This document shows positions 1-9,727 of a DNA stretch of 64,000 nucleotides, one piece after another. Position numbers and translations under genes: made by a program. Source of the stretch: Paraburkholderia sp. NMBU_R16 (lineage in GTDB: Bacteria > Pseudomonadota > Gammaproteobacteria > Burkholderiales > Burkholderiaceae). The stretch's first letter is position 1. Each line of letters begins with the position of its first letter. A model generated the notes under the pieces. That model ran no database searches and had not been told where the DNA came from. It worked only from the letters and a program-made list of their open reading frames with translations. The stretch lies in contig NZ_JAAAYE010000028.1 in the NCBI RefSeq assembly GCF_013282575.1, positions 16,568 to 80,567 on the forward strand, given 5' to 3'.

Positions 1-309
1 ACCCGATGGAATCTTGAACGGCTCGACGACGAACGAGCGCACGAGGAACACGACGAGAATCACCGGGAAAAAGCTTGCCGTGTATTCGAGCCACCAGGGC
101 TGCCGCAGTTTTTCCTCGCGCAGCCGCGCACGGGTTTGCGGAGCGTTTTCATCGGCGAAGCGCTCGCCGACGCGGGCTTGCTGGCGATCGAACTCGGCTA
201 CCGCGGCATCGGCCGCGCGCCGCCGCTGCGGCAGAAAGATCAGTTTGTCGGCAACCCAGGCCACGCCAGTCAAAATGACCAGCACAAAAAGAATCAGTGC
301 AAAATTCAT
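1..309 (-). CDS. lepB: Signal peptidase I, N-terminal part (cut by window edge)
   Basis: Type I signal peptidase, the inner-membrane serine protease that removes signal peptides from exported proteins. The visible 103 residues give an N-terminal membrane segment (about residues 3-20), a charged cytoplasmic loop, a second membrane segment (about 77-93, SFFPVILVVFLVRSFVVEPF) and the start of the catalytic motif, ending at IPSG. The catalytic serine of the PSGSM motif should be the next residue, outside the window. It lies 18 bases downstream of lepA on the same strand, the normal lepA-lepB order. Identification is firm; the catalytic Ser and Lys cannot be checked here. Confidence 0.93.
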   Translation of the reverse strand, partial: MNFALILFVLVILTGVAWVADKLIFLPQRRRAADAAVAEFDRQQARVGERFADENAPQTRARLREEKLRQPWWLEYTASFFPVILVVFLVRSFVVEPFKIPSG

Positions 310-327
310 GAAAGTCGGGATCCTTTG

Positions 328-2121
328 TTATTTGTCTTCCACGCGCAAGATTGCGAGAAAAGCCTCCTGCGGGATCTCGACCGACCCGACCTGCTTCATT
401 CGCTTCTTGCCTTCTTTTTGCTTTTCGAGGAGCTTCTTTTTGCGCGTGATGTCGCCGCCGTAACACTTTGCGAGCACGTTCTTGCGCAATGCCTTGATAT
501 TTTCGCGCGCAACGATATGCGCACCGATGGCCGCTTGAATGGCCACATCGTACATTTGACGCGGAATGATCTCGCGCATCTTGGCCGCCACTTCGCGGCC
601 GCGGTACTGCGACTGCGAGCGGTGCACGATCACCGAAAGCGCATCGACCTTGTCGCCGTTGATCAGCATGTCGACCTTGACGACATCGGACGCGCGATAC
701 TCCTTGAACTCGTAATCCATCGACGCGTAGCCGCGCGAAACCGATTTCAGGCGATCGAAGAAGTCGAGCACGATCTCGGCCATCGGAATTTCGTAGGTGA
801 GCTGCACCTGCCGGCCGTGATACTGCATGTTGATCTGCGAGCCGCGCTTTTGCGTGCACAACGTGATGACCGAGCCGACATAGTCCTGCGGCATATAGAG
901 GTTCACCGTGACGATGGGCTCGCGAATCTCTTCGACTTTCGACGGGTCGGGCATCTTCGCGGGATTTTCGACCATGATCGTCGTGCCGTCGCGCTGCACG
1001 ACTTCATAGACGACCGTCGGGGCGGTCGTGATGAGATCCATGTCGAACTCGCGCTCGAGCCGCTCCTGCACGATCTCCATATGCAGCAGGCCGAGAAAGC
1101 CGCAGCGAAAACCGAATCCGAGCGCTTGCGAAACCTCGGGCTCGTATTGCAACGAGGCGTCGTTGAGCTTGAGCTTTTCGAGCGATTCGCGCAGCGCGTC
1201 GTACTGGTTCGCTTCGACGGGGTAAAGCCCGGCGAAGACCTGTGGCTTCACTTCCTTGAACCCAGGCAGCGGCGCAGCTGCCGGCTTCGCCGCGAGCGTG
1301 ACCGTATCGCCGACCTTCGCGGCCGTCAGCTCCTTGATCCCCGCGATGATGAAACCGACCTGCCCGGCCGAAAGCGATTCGAGGTTCTTCGACTTGGGCG
1401 TGAACACACCGATGTGTTCAACCGGAAATTGCGCGTCGGTCGCCATCAGCTTGATCTTGTCCTTCGGGCGCAACGTACCGTTGACGATACGCACGAGCAT
1501 GACTACGCCGACATAGTTGTCGAACCATGAATCGATGATGAGGGCTTGCAAAGGCGCGGACGGGTCGCCCTTCGGGGCCGGCACTTTGGCGATGAGGGCC
1601 TCGAGCACGTCTTCGACACCGAGCCCCGTCTTGGCACTGCAACGCACCGCATCGGTCGCATCGATGCCGATCACGTCCTCGATTTCGGCAATCGCGTTCT
1701 CGGGATTGGCCGCAGGCAAGTCGATCTTGTTGAGCACGGGCACGACTTCGACGCCGAGTTCGATCGCGGTGTAGCAATTCGCGACGGTCTGGGCCTCGAC
1801 GCCCTGACTTGCGTCGACGACGAGCAGTGCGCCCTCGCAAGCGGAGAGCGAGCGGCTCACCTCGTAGGAAAAGTCGACGTGGCCCGGCGTGTCGATCAGA
1901 TTCAGGTTATAGACCTTGCCGTCGCGCGCGCGATAGCTGAGCGCCGCGGTCTGAGCCTTGATGGTGATGCCGCGCTCGCGTTCGAGGTCCATCGAATCGA
2001 GCACCTGCGATTCCATTTCACGGTCGGACAGGCCGCCGCAGATTTGGATGATGCGATCGGCGAGCGTCGACTTGCCATGGTCGATGTGCGCAATGATCGA
2101 GAAATTACGAATATGATCCAT
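328..2121 (-). CDS. lepA: Elongation factor 4 (LepA), ribosome-bound translational GTPase
   Basis: LepA/EF4 is a ribosome-dependent GTPase that acts on stalled or mistranslocated ribosomes. The 597 residues are full length for the family. The GTPase motifs are in order: AHIDHGKST (11-19), the RERGIT switch (about 49-54), DTPGH (about 77-81) and NKIDLP (about 131-136). EF-G-like domains follow, then the LepA-specific lysine-rich C-terminus ([16 protein letters not shown]). It is followed by lepB. A 167-base gap separates it from the upstream grx gene, so it may have its own promoter as well as read-through from the sigma-E cluster. Confidence 0.98.
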   Translation of the reverse strand: MDHIRNFSIIAHIDHGKSTLADRIIQICGGLSDREMESQVLDSMDLERERGITIKAQTAALSYRARDGKVYNLNLIDTPGHVDFSYEVSRSLSACEGALLVVDASQGVEAQTVANCYTAIELGVEVVPVLNKIDLPAANPENAIAEIEDVIGIDATDAVRCSAKTGLGVEDVLEALIAKVPAPKGDPSAPLQALIIDSWFDNYVGVVMLVRIVNGTLRPKDKIKLMATDAQFPVEHIGVFTPKSKNLESLSAGQVGFIIAGIKELTAAKVGDTVTLAAKPAAAPLPGFKEVKPQVFAGLYPVEANQYDALRESLEKLKLNDASLQYEPEVSQALGFGFRCGFLGLLHMEIVQERLEREFDMDLITTAPTVVYEVVQRDGTTIMVENPAKMPDPSKVEEIREPIVTVNLYMPQDYVGSVITLCTQKRGSQINMQYHGRQVQLTYEIPMAEIVLDFFDRLKSVSRGYASMDYEFKEYRASDVVKVDMLINGDKVDALSVIVHRSQSQYRGREVAAKMREIIPRQMYDVAIQAAIGAHIVARENIKALRKNVLAKCYGGDITRKKKLLEKQKEGKKRMKQVGSVEIPQEAFLAILRVEDK

Positions 2122-2288
2122 TCAGTGCCGATCAAGCAAAAAAGGCGCGCTCGGACAACCGCGGAGCACGCCTCGTAAGTACGTGAAAAACCGGGCTATT
2201 TTAGCTGAAATGGCCGTCCGACGGGGGATTTCGGCGACGAGCATGGCACAAACACTGCTGGGCGCGCGTGCCGTGCCCGCGCCGATGC

Positions 2289-2558
2289 TCATTGTGGAGT
2301 ACGCGTTGCGGCGAGCGCCGTGCGCACGCGTGCCGCATCGAGCCGGTGATGGCAAAGCTCGACACCCTCATGCACGAGCACCGGTACCAGTACGTCATAG
2401 CGCGCTTCGAGTTCGGGATCGCAGTCGACATCGATCACGTCGACCTGCGCGCCGAACTCGGCAGCAAGCGGTGCAAGGGCGGCGAGCATGTCATCGCAGA
2501 GATGACACCAGGCCCGTCCGTACAGCGTCAGCCGCACGCCGCCCGGGCCGCCCGTCAC
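2289..2558 (-). CDS. Small glutaredoxin-family (DUF836) protein
   Basis: An 89-residue thioredoxin-fold protein with the redox pair CHLC at residues 18-21, after a first beta strand (RLTLYGRAWC). The family is a short glutaredoxin-like group; partners are unknown and reduction by glutathione is inferred. The start is GTG and overlaps the mucD stop codon as GTGA, so the two are translationally coupled. Its place directly behind the periplasmic protease mucD, with no signal peptide of its own, suggests a cytoplasmic thiol-repair role co-expressed with envelope stress genes. Confidence 0.85.
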   Translation of the reverse strand: MTGGPGGVRLTLYGRAWCHLCDDMLAALAPLAAEFGAQVDVIDVDCDPELEARYDVLVPVLVHEGVELCHHRLDAARVRTALAATRTPQ

Positions 2559-4084
2559 TTCTGAGCCGGCGCCGCGCGAGGGCGCATCGGCACGAACTGT
2601 GTATTGTCCCCGCGCCGCACGAGCACGGCTACCGTCTTTTGCGGATCGAGATGCGCCACGGCCTGATCGAAATCTTTCGCCGTCGCGATGTCCGTATCGC
2701 CGATGCGCAAGATGATGTCGCCTTTTTGCAGTCCGACGCGCGCGGCCGGGCCTTCTACGCTCTGCACTTCCACGCCGCCGTTACGCAGCTTGAGCGCCTT
2801 TTGCTGATCGGCCGGCAGGTCCGCCACCGTGACGCCAAGCAGGTTGCGCGGCCGCGCTTTCGGCGGCGGCGTGCGACGCTCCGTGGTTTTGACCGTTTTA
2901 TCGGTGGGCGTCTCGGCGACCACGATGGGCAGCTCGGTCGTGTGACCCTTGCGCCAGATCGTGACCGTCGATTTGGTGCCGGGCTTGGTATCGCCGACCA
3001 TGCGCGGCAGGTCGGTTTCCGCCTCGACGGGTACGCCGTTGAACTTGAGGATGATGTCGCCGGGCTGGATGCCCGCCTTGTCCGCCGGCCCGCCCGGCTC
3101 GACGCTGCTCACCAGCGCGCCGCCCGCCTTCGGCAGCCCGAGCGAATCGGCGACATCCTTCGTGACCTGGCCGATGGCCACGGCGATACGTCCGCGCACC
3201 ACTTTGCCTGTCGTCTTGAGCTGTTCCGCCACTCGCATCGCTTCGTCGATCGGAATCGCGAACGAGATGCCCATGAAGCCGCCGGTTCGGCTATAGATCT
3301 GCGAATTGATACCGATCACCTGGCCCTGCATGTCGATGAGCGGGCCTCCCGAGTTGCCGGGATTGACCGCAACGTCGGTCTGGATGAACGGCAGGTAGTC
3401 GCCCGTGTCGCGTCCCTTCGCGCTGACGATGCCGGCCGTCACCGTATTGTCGAGGCCGAACGGCGAGCCGATCGCGACGACCCACTCTCCGACGCGGACC
3501 TTGTTCGAATCGCCGATCGTCACCGTCGGCAGATTCGCGGCGCTGATCTTCACGACGGCCACGTCCGTCCGATCGTCGGCGCCGATCAGCTTGGCCTTGA
3601 ACTCGCGCTTGTCCGTCAGCGTGACGTAGATGGTGTCCGCATCGTCCACGACGTGCGCGTTCGTCATCACGTAGCCGTCGGCCGATAGAATGAAGCCCGA
3701 ACCCACGCCCGCGCTTTGTTCCGAATCGCCGTTGTCCGAGCCGTCCTGGCCACCGCCGTTGTCGCCCCGGTCGCCCCGGTCGCGCGGTGCGTTGGGCGTG
3801 TTCGGCGTATTGGGCGTATTGGGCAACGGAATGCCGAAGAAGCGCCGGAAGAACTCGGACATGTCGCCTTCGTCAGCGCCGGGGGGCAGCGCCCGCTGTG
3901 TCGGCGAACTCGACACGCGCGCCGTCGTCCGGATATTGACGACGGCCGGTCCGACCTTGTCGACGAGATCCGTGAAATCGGGCAGGTTGGCCGCCGGCGA
4001 GGCCGCTGCCGCAGGCGAGATGAGCGGCAGGCACGCGAGCATAGCCGCGGCCGCGAGAAAGTTGCGCACCGAATGAATCGTCAT
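2555..4084 (-). CDS. mucD: Periplasmic serine endoprotease DegP/MucD-like
   Basis: A 509-residue Do/HtrA protease of the sigma-E response that degrades misfolded envelope proteins. It has a signal peptide (about 1-28, ending in AAA-A), a trypsin-like domain with the triad H144 (TNAHVV), D174 (DRTDVAV) and S245 (GNSGGPL), then two PDZ domains (about 295-385 and 410-500). An unusual low-complexity linker at about 87-125 carries NTP repeats followed by a Gly/Asp-rich stretch, just before the protease core. It follows rseB by 19 bases and overlaps the glutaredoxin gene. A periplasmic location is inferred from the signal peptide. Confidence 0.95.
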   Translation of the reverse strand: MTIHSVRNFLAAAAMLACLPLISPAAAASPAANLPDFTDLVDKVGPAVVNIRTTARVSSSPTQRALPPGADEGDMSEFFRRFFGIPLPNTPNTPNTPNAPRDRGDRGDNGGGQDGSDNGDSEQSAGVGSGFILSADGYVMTNAHVVDDADTIYVTLTDKREFKAKLIGADDRTDVAVVKISAANLPTVTIGDSNKVRVGEWVVAIGSPFGLDNTVTAGIVSAKGRDTGDYLPFIQTDVAVNPGNSGGPLIDMQGQVIGINSQIYSRTGGFMGISFAIPIDEAMRVAEQLKTTGKVVRGRIAVAIGQVTKDVADSLGLPKAGGALVSSVEPGGPADKAGIQPGDIILKFNGVPVEAETDLPRMVGDTKPGTKSTVTIWRKGHTTELPIVVAETPTDKTVKTTERRTPPPKARPRNLLGVTVADLPADQQKALKLRNGGVEVQSVEGPAARVGLQKGDIILRIGDTDIATAKDFDQAVAHLDPQKTVAVLVRRGDNTQFVPMRPRAAPAQK

Positions 4085-4103
4085 AAAGGGATCGACCGAA
4101 GTG

Positions 4104-5168
4104 TTACTTGCCCGGGTATTTTATGGCAGAGGCAAAGAGCTGCAGTGTGCCTTGCGGAACCTCGCCGAGCAAGGTGATCCAGTAATCCCCGTGCCGCGTG
4201 ACGAGCACATGCGTCGCGCCGCTCGCGCCGGCTCCCTCCTTGCGCGAGCTTTTCTCGACCGGTTCGACGAAAACGGACACCGTCGCGAGGCCATCCGAAA
4301 ACACCGCCTGATCGACCGGAATCGGCGGCGCGCCGGCTTCGCGGGCCGCCATCGGCCGCCGCAACTCGCGGATCTTGCGAAAACCCGGTACCTCGGGACC
4401 GAACCGCCAGCCTTGTGCCTCCATGTCGACGGGCTGCAACGGGGGGCGAACGAGCGTCCAGCCCGCCGTATTACGGATGCCCGCTGCAATCGGCGCCTTG
4501 TTGACCGGTACGCCGATGCGCAACTGCGTGAACGAGATCTGCTCGAGGACCTGCGCGCTCGCGTCGAGCGTCTGGGCCCGCAGCAAAAGCCCAGTCTTCG
4601 CATCGGTCCAGAACTTGTAGGTAAAGCGATAGGCGTCTTTGGGGTCGAGCTCGATCACCTGCGCGTCGATGCCGGCCACTCGATCGGGGCCCAGCAGCTT
4701 CGGCTCGTAAGTCGCCAACACTTGCTGCCCGCTTTCGCTCAGCAAAGCCGGGAACGAATCCTTGTTCTGGCGCTGTTCGACGATGCACAGATGGCGTTCC
4801 GGTACGAACGTGTAGAGGCTGTCGTCGTGGCGCAGAAGTTTGCGCGGTTTGCCGTCGAGGCTTTCGAGCGACTCGAACTCGCCGTCGCCACGCGTCGCAT
4901 AGTGCGCGATGCGCGAAGACTGGACGAACGTGCCGCGCTGATACACGAACACGCCTTCGTAATTTTCCTGCTGCGCCGCGCGCGGAATCCTGTCGAGCCA
5001 GGCCGCGGCGCGCTCATGAATGGCGGCCGCGGTGGCGGGGTCGGAGGCTGGGGCCGCCGCAGCCTGCGCGAATGCCCCTTGCGCCAGCGGCAACAACACA
5101 GCCACGGAAAACAACGCGACGCGCCGCCGCGCCGAGGCGGCGAGACGCCCTGCTCGCGAGGTCGGCAT
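4104..5168 (-). CDS. rseB: Sigma-E regulatory protein RseB/MucB
   Basis: Periplasmic RseB binds the anti-sigma factor RseA and shields it from cleavage until lipoprotein or LPS signals release it. The 354-residue protein has a basic N-terminus and a hydrophobic signal segment (about 15-35). The large lipid-binding lobe follows (YEGVFVYQRGTFVQSSRIAH near the start) and then the smaller C-terminal domain. It sits 4 bases after rseA and 19 before mucD, the standard rpoE-rseA-rseB-mucD operon. Length and context agree with the family. Confidence 0.95.
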   Translation of the reverse strand: MPTSRAGRLAASARRRVALFSVAVLLPLAQGAFAQAAAAPASDPATAAAIHERAAAWLDRIPRAAQQENYEGVFVYQRGTFVQSSRIAHYATRGDGEFESLESLDGKPRKLLRHDDSLYTFVPERHLCIVEQRQNKDSFPALLSESGQQVLATYEPKLLGPDRVAGIDAQVIELDPKDAYRFTYKFWTDAKTGLLLRAQTLDASAQVLEQISFTQLRIGVPVNKAPIAAGIRNTAGWTLVRPPLQPVDMEAQGWRFGPEVPGFRKIRELRRPMAAREAGAPPIPVDQAVFSDGLATVSVFVEPVEKSSRKEGAGASGATHVLVTRHGDYWITLLGEVPQGTLQLFASAIKYPGK

Positions 5169-5172
5169 CAGC

Positions 5173-5793
5173 TTATTGACCTTGCGTCGTCATTGCGGCG
5201 GCGCGAATGAACGGAGCCGAACCCGGCACCATCGGCTGCTGCGCGAACTGCTGGTGCGCCTCGAGGTATTGGTCGAGCCCTGCATCGCGAATGATGTTGC
5301 CGTCGGAGCCGGCCGGGCCGCCCACAGCGGCCACTTGAAGCGCGGCATCGTGGCGGGAAGGCTGGGCGGCCATTTGCACCGCGGCGTGCGGTGCATCCGC
5401 GCGCTGCAGCTGAGGCAGCACGATCCAGCTCAGCGTCGCCGCAGCGGCGGCCACAGCGAGCCCCGGAATCACGCGGCGCTTCACTGCCCGCAGCGCCGAC
5501 GCACGCGCCCGCGAGCCAGCCGCGGCCGGTGCCAGCACATGCGGTTCGGCTTCGAGCCGGGCCGCGAATCCCCGCAGAAAGTTGCTGCTCGCGACCGGAT
5601 GCACAGCCAGATCGTCCGAGCGCAACGCATCGCCGATGAGGTGGTACTCGGACCATGCGGCGCGGTCGGCGCCGCTCAGCTGCGCAAGAAATTCGCCGAT
5701 ATGCCCGGGCTCACCGGCCCATTCACCATCCACAACGGCGGATAGATGCTCGCTGCGCGAGCCCACTTGCGATTGCATCGAGACCGACCCCAT
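5173..5793 (-). CDS. rseA: Anti-sigma-E factor RseA/MucA-like
   Basis: Inner-membrane anti-sigma factor. The N-terminal cytoplasmic domain (VVDGEWAGEPGHIGEFLAQL, then WSEYHLIGDALRSDDL) should hold RpoE. A single membrane segment follows (about VIPGLAVAAAAATLSWIVL), then an Ala/Gln-rich periplasmic tail. I chose ATG at 5793 because a GGGGAG ribosome-binding site sits 4-5 bases upstream; ATG at 5805 or 5778 is also possible. The longer open frame to 5976 overlaps rpoE and is not conserved-looking. The gene lies 80 bases after rpoE and 4 bases before rseB. Confidence 0.93.
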   Translation of the reverse strand: MGSVSMQSQVGSRSEHLSAVVDGEWAGEPGHIGEFLAQLSGADRAAWSEYHLIGDALRSDDLAVHPVASSNFLRGFAARLEAEPHVLAPAAAGSRARASALRAVKRRVIPGLAVAAAAATLSWIVLPQLQRADAPHAAVQMAAQPSRHDAALQVAAVGGPAGSDGNIIRDAGLDQYLEAHQQFAQQPMVPGSAPFIRAAAMTTQGQ

Positions 5794-5873
5794 GACGCTC
5801 CCCATCTCACGAACACCCCGTAATCTACCTACCCATGTCCGCCGCCACGCCGGTACCTCAGGCGCCGCCGGTT

Positions 5874-6473
5874 CTACCAGCGCCTTCCTTCCGGCGTATC
5901 CAGCAACGGACGCAATTTTGCCGCAATCGCCTCGCGTGCGCGAAAAATACGCGAACGCACGGTGCCGATCGGGCACCCCATCATTTCGGCGATTTCCTCG
6001 TAACTCAAGCCTTCGATCTCGCGCAGTGTAATCGCCACGCGCAATTCCTCCGGCAGCAGCGCCATCGCGGCATTGACCGTCTGGGCTATCTGCTTGCTCA
6101 TCAACATCGACTCGGGCGTGTTGATATCCCTTAGTTGATCGGCGTCCGAGAAAGTTTCAGCCTCTTCCGCGTCAGCTTCGGTCGAAGTGGGGGCGCGCCG
6201 GCTTTGCGTCGCCAGATAGTTCTTGGCCGTATTCACCGCGATGCGGTATAGCCAGGTATAGAAGGCCGACTCGCCGCGGAATTGCGGCAAGGCGCGATAG
6301 GCCTTGATGAACGCGTCCTGAGCGACATCCTCGACCTCGGCGGGATCGCGCACGAGGCGCGAGATCAGCCGAATGATCTTGCGATGGTATTTGGCGACCA
6401 GGAGTTCGAACGCGGCTTTATCGCCCTTTTGCACGCGCTCGACCAGCACCTGGTCAATTTCTTTTTCGCTCAC
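5874..6473 (-). CDS. rpoE: RNA polymerase sigma factor RpoE (sigma-E, ECF)
   Basis: ECF sigma factor for envelope stress, 199 residues, with a GTG start (MSEKEIDQVL). Region 2 is clear (DVAQDAFIKAYRALPQF, about 47-63), and region 4 carries the helix-turn-helix (LSYEEIAEMMGCPIGTVRSR, about 155-174). It heads rpoE-rseA-rseB-mucD-grx. A TACAAT-like -10 hexamer lies about 46 bases upstream of the start (6519-6524, minus strand), but no convincing -35 or GAACTT/TCTGA sigma-E pair was seen, so how it is transcribed is not settled from sequence. Confidence 0.97.
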   Translation of the reverse strand: MSEKEIDQVLVERVQKGDKAAFELLVAKYHRKIIRLISRLVRDPAEVEDVAQDAFIKAYRALPQFRGESAFYTWLYRIAVNTAKNYLATQSRRAPTSTEADAEEAETFSDADQLRDINTPESMLMSKQIAQTVNAAMALLPEELRVAITLREIEGLSYEEIAEMMGCPIGTVRSRIFRAREAIAAKLRPLLDTPEGRRW

Positions 6474-6573
6474 TGAATGGGTCCGTTTGCCTGGAAAGAT
6501 GCGCTTCGCGGGAGCGCTATTGTAGCGTCCCCATCAAGGCGGCATGCCGCATCTGTAACGACCGTTACTGTCT

Positions 6574-7038
6574 TTACAGATGGTGATGCGCGGCGTTCCG
6601 CGCCCGCACGGCCAGCGAGCGGAACGTCTCGGCATCGAGCGAATCCGCTGCGACGACGAGCGATGCCACCCGGGTTCGCCCCTCCGGCCGGATGGCGACG
6701 ACGAGGAGGCGGTTCGCCCACTGAGTACAGCCTAGAATGGGGCCACGCACAAGAATGCGCCCCTGGCGATCGTAGGCGGCGATCGAGTCGGATTCGATAC
6801 CCAGCGCGACGACCCGCCCCCAGAGCTGCGCACGCGCTACGAGCATCAGCGCGGCGTAGCCCGCCAGGGACAGGACGAGCCCGGCCGCGGCGCCCGCGAG
6901 CGATGCCAGCATCGCATAAAGGCCGAACGCGGCGACCGAGGCGAACGCAAGCGTTGCCGCGACGAGTGCAGACGAACGCCGCAGCGCAACGACCGCTGAC
7001 GGCGAATACGCCGCCAGCGTAGCGCGACTATCGGCCAA
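6574..7038 (-). CDS. YgfX-family small membrane protein
   Basis: A 154-residue protein with two adjacent membrane segments (about 23-45 and 47-66), then a soluble C-terminal half. That half ends in SLVVAADSLDAETFRSLAVRAR, which fits the YgfX pattern of a conserved PDSL-like motif before the end. In enterobacteria YgfX (CptA) is linked to SdhE and cell-shape effects; no SdhE neighbour is present here, so a toxin role should not be assumed. It lies 15 bases after fabF and 100 before rpoE. Confidence 0.65.
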   Translation of the reverse strand: MADSRATLAAYSPSAVVALRRSSALVAATLAFASVAAFGLYAMLASLAGAAAGLVLSLAGYAALMLVARAQLWGRVVALGIESDSIAAYDRQGRILVRGPILGCTQWANRLLVVAIRPEGRTRVASLVVAADSLDAETFRSLAVRARNAAHHHL

Positions 7039-7053
7039 TGGCGCGCCGATCGC

Positions 7054-8292
7054 TCACACCCGCTTGAACACGAGCGTACCGTTGGTGCCGCCGAACCCGA
7101 ACGAGTTCTTCAGCGCCACGTCGATCTTCGCATCGCGCGCCGTATTGGCGCAGTAATCGAGATCGCACTCGGGGTCCTGGTTGAATAGATTGATCGTCGG
7201 CGGCGATACCTGATGATGCACGGCGAGCACCGTGAAGACCGACTCGAGACCGCCCGAGCCGCCGAGCAGGTGGCCCGTCATCGACTTCGTCGAGTTGACG
7301 ATCAGGCGCTTGGCCTGCTCGCCGAGCGCCCGCTTGATACCGGTCGTTTCGGCGATATCGCCAAGCGGCGTGGACGTACCGTGCGCATTGACGTAGTTCA
7401 CCTCGTCGGCATTGACGCCGGCATTGCGCAGCGCGGCCTGCATGCAGCGGCGCGCGCCGTCGCCGTCTTCGAGCGGCGCCGTCATGTGATAAGCGTCCGC
7501 GCTCATCCCATAGCCGGCGACTTCCGCGTAGATTTTCGCCCCGCGCGCCTTCGCGTGCTCGTACTCCTCGAGCACCATGACACCGGCGCCTTCACCGAGC
7601 ACGAAGCCGTCGCGATCCTTGTCCCACGGACGGCTCGCCGTAGCGGGATCGTCGTTGCGCTGCGAGAGCGCACGCGCGGCGGCAAAGCCGCCGATGCCGA
7701 GCGGAGAGACCGTCGCTTCCGCGCCGCCCGCCAGCATGATGTCGGCATCGCCGTACTCGATGAGGCGCGAAGCCTCGCCGATGCAGTGCAGGCCGGTCGT
7801 GCAGGCGGTGACGAGCGCGAGGTTCGGGCCCTTCAGACCGAACCTCATCGACAGATGCCCAGAGATCATATTGATGATCGAAGCCGGCACGAAGAACGGC
7901 GAGATCCGCCGCGGACCGCGATTGAGCAGCTCCGTCTGCGTGATTTCGATCAACGGCAACCCGCCGATGCCCGAACCGACGACGACGCCGAAACGCTCGG
8001 CGTTCGCCTCCGTCACCTCGAGGCCGCTGTCTTGCATCGCCTGAATCCCGGCCGCCATGCCGTAATGGATGAACGTATCCATATGGCGAGCCTCTTTGGC
8101 CGGCATGTAGTCTTCGACGTTGAAACCCTTCACTTCGCCGGCGAAGCGGGTCGAGAAGTTCGCAGCGTCGAACTTCGTGATGGTGGCGATGCCGGACTTG
8201 CCGGCCACCAGATTGGCCCACCCGTCGGCGACATCATTGCCGACAGGCGACACCAGCCCCAGGCCAGTAACGACAACACGACGGCGGCTCAC
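7054..8292 (-). CDS. fabF: Beta-ketoacyl-ACP synthase II
   Basis: FabF condenses malonyl-ACP with acyl-ACP in the elongation cycle of type II fatty acid synthesis and is the temperature-responsive enzyme for C16 to C18. The 412-residue thiolase-fold protein has the nucleophile Cys in [11 protein letters not shown] (about 163) and the two catalytic His in [12 protein letters not shown] and [17 protein letters not shown] at 8292 is preferred over an ATG at 8331: it gives the family length and the start [11 protein letters not shown], with AAGGGG as ribosome-binding site 5-10 bases upstream. A terminator-like hairpin separates it from acpP. Confidence 0.97.
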   Translation of the reverse strand: MSRRRVVVTGLGLVSPVGNDVADGWANLVAGKSGIATITKFDAANFSTRFAGEVKGFNVEDYMPAKEARHMDTFIHYGMAAGIQAMQDSGLEVTEANAERFGVVVGSGIGGLPLIEITQTELLNRGPRRISPFFVPASIINMISGHLSMRFGLKGPNLALVTACTTGLHCIGEASRLIEYGDADIMLAGGAEATVSPLGIGGFAAARALSQRNDDPATASRPWDKDRDGFVLGEGAGVMVLEEYEHAKARGAKIYAEVAGYGMSADAYHMTAPLEDGDGARRCMQAALRNAGVNADEVNYVNAHGTSTPLGDIAETTGIKRALGEQAKRLIVNSTKSMTGHLLGGSGGLESVFTVLAVHHQVSPPTINLFNQDPECDLDYCANTARDAKIDVALKNSFGFGGTNGTLVFKRV

Positions 8293-8315
8293 GATAACCC
8301 CTTTTTCATAAATGA

Positions 8316-8369
8316 CAAAAGCAAAAGCCACAGCGGCCGCAGGGACCTGCCCCTGTGAGCCCTGTGGCT
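8316..8369 (-). terminator. Hairpin plus T-run between acpP and fabF (attenuator/terminator)
   Basis: Read on the minus strand, an 8-bp perfect stem AGCCACAG/CTGTGGCT (8362-8369 with 8326-8333) encloses a second CAGGG/CCCTG stem and is followed by TTTTGCTTTT. This is a typical partial terminator placed after acpP. It would let acpP be made in excess over fabF from the same operon, as is usual for the abundant acyl carrier protein. The function is inferred from structure only. Confidence 0.6.
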
Positions 8370-8447
8370 ATGAATTCGGCACCCGCTTAGGCATCAGATG
8401 CGACTCGCGCGTCGGACGCGGGCAGTGCGGGAAGTATGCGACAGGCC

Positions 8448-8687
8448 TTAGGCCTTGACGTTGGCGCGAGCGTAGTCGATCGCTTGTTGGACCGTCGTGA
8501 TCTTTTCCGCTTCCTCGTCGGGAATTTCCATGCCGAATTCGTCTTCGAGCGCCATGACGAGTTCGACCGTGTCGAGCGAGTCCGCGCCGAGGTCATTCAC
8601 GAACGAGGCTTCGTTCTTGATCTCGGCTTCCGCGACGCCCAGTTGTTCGGCGACGATCTTCTTGACGCGCTGTTCGATGTTGTCCAT
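8448..8687 (-). CDS. acpP: Acyl carrier protein
   Basis: AcpP carries growing acyl chains on a 4'-phosphopantetheine attached to the serine of its DSL motif, here Ser37 in [12 protein letters not shown]. The 79 residues are acidic and full length. It lies between fabG and fabF as in most proteobacteria, with 156 bases to fabG and 155 to fabF, both larger than other gaps in the cluster. Independent promoter and attenuator signals are therefore likely on each side. Confidence 0.98.
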
Positions 8688-8843
8688 TACCCCTCCGAGG
8701 GAAAAAAGTTCAAAAATCCAAGTGCGCGCATTTTATCAGGTTTGCTCTGGCAAAAAAGCGCGCGCAAGACTAGCCGATGGGCCGCGCCGAAGGCGCCTTT
8801 TCAGAGTCGGAGCCACCAAGGCGCGGATGGTACCTGAATTCGG

Positions 8844-9593
8844 TTACGACATATACATGCCGCCGTTCACGTGCAGCGTGGTGCCCGTGATGTAGCCCGC
8901 GAACGGCGAGGCCAGGAACGCCACCGCATGGGCAATATCTTCGGGGCTGCCAAGCCGTCCGAGCGGAATCTGGGTCTTGAGCGCCGTTTGCTGCTCCTCG
9001 GGAAGCACCTTCGTCATGTCGGTGTCGATGAAACCCGGCGCCACGCAGTTGACCGTGATGCCGCGGCTGCCGATTTCGCGCGCGAGCGCACGCGTCATGC
9101 CCGCCACGCCGGCCTTGGCTGCCGCATAGTTCACCTGACCGGGATTGCCCGCCGAGCCGACCACCGAGGTGATATTGATGATGCGACCGCCACGCGCCTT
9201 CATCATCGGGCGCAATACCGCACGCGACAAGCGGAAGACAGCTTTCAGATTCGTATCGATCACGGCGTCCCACTCGTCGTCCTTCATCCGCATCGCCAAT
9301 TGGTCCTGCGTGATGCCTGCATTGTTGACGAGCACGTTCAGCGCACCGAATTCCTTGACCGTGGCATCGACGAGCGCATCGACCACCGCGGCGTCGCGTA
9401 CATCCAATACTGCACCGCGCCCGGCGACGCCCGCAGCCGCAAATGCTTCGTCGATGCCCTTCGCACCGGCTTCGCTCGTGGCGGTGCCGATTACCATGGC
9501 GCCTTGCCGCGCCAGCTCCAGCGCAATGGCGCGCCCGATGCCGCGCGAGGCGCCGGTGACGAGGGCGGTCTGCTTGTCGAGTGCTTTTTCCAT
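8844..9593 (-). CDS. fabG: 3-oxoacyl-ACP reductase
   Basis: NADPH-dependent reductase of the fatty acid elongation cycle, a 249-residue short-chain dehydrogenase. It has the cofactor loop TGASRGIG (14-21), the structural NNAG motif, the active-site Ser in ITSVVGSAGNPGQ and the YAAAK motif (about 156-160). It lies between fabD (134-base gap) and acpP in the fab cluster. Nothing unusual is visible. Confidence 0.98.
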   Translation of the reverse strand: MEKALDKQTALVTGASRGIGRAIALELARQGAMVIGTATSEAGAKGIDEAFAAAGVAGRGAVLDVRDAAVVDALVDATVKEFGALNVLVNNAGITQDQLAMRMKDDEWDAVIDTNLKAVFRLSRAVLRPMMKARGGRIINITSVVGSAGNPGQVNYAAAKAGVAGMTRALAREIGSRGITVNCVAPGFIDTDMTKVLPEEQQTALKTQIPLGRLGSPEDIAHAVAFLASPFAGYITGTTLHVNGGMYMS

Positions 9594-9727
9594 GTTCTAT
9601 CCGAGTAATCCGCCCGCATCGGCGCTCGGCTCATGCCGCGCCCGGACGTTGGATCTGTTTCGCAAAAATAGGTGAACGGTATGCGCCGCTCGCGCGAGGG
9701 GCAGCGTCGCCCCGTTCCTGCCGCCGC

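Noticed and set aside
136..1530. 464-codon open frame on the plus strand opposite lepA
   Set aside because: Shadow of lepA in high-GC DNA: composition is Arg/His/Asp-rich, no start signal and no family likeness. lepA on the other strand is certain.
5794..5976. Longer RseA start overlapping rpoE
   Set aside because: Extra sequence overlaps rpoE by about 100 bases and is Arg-rich noise; internal ATG codons with better ribosome-binding sites match family length.
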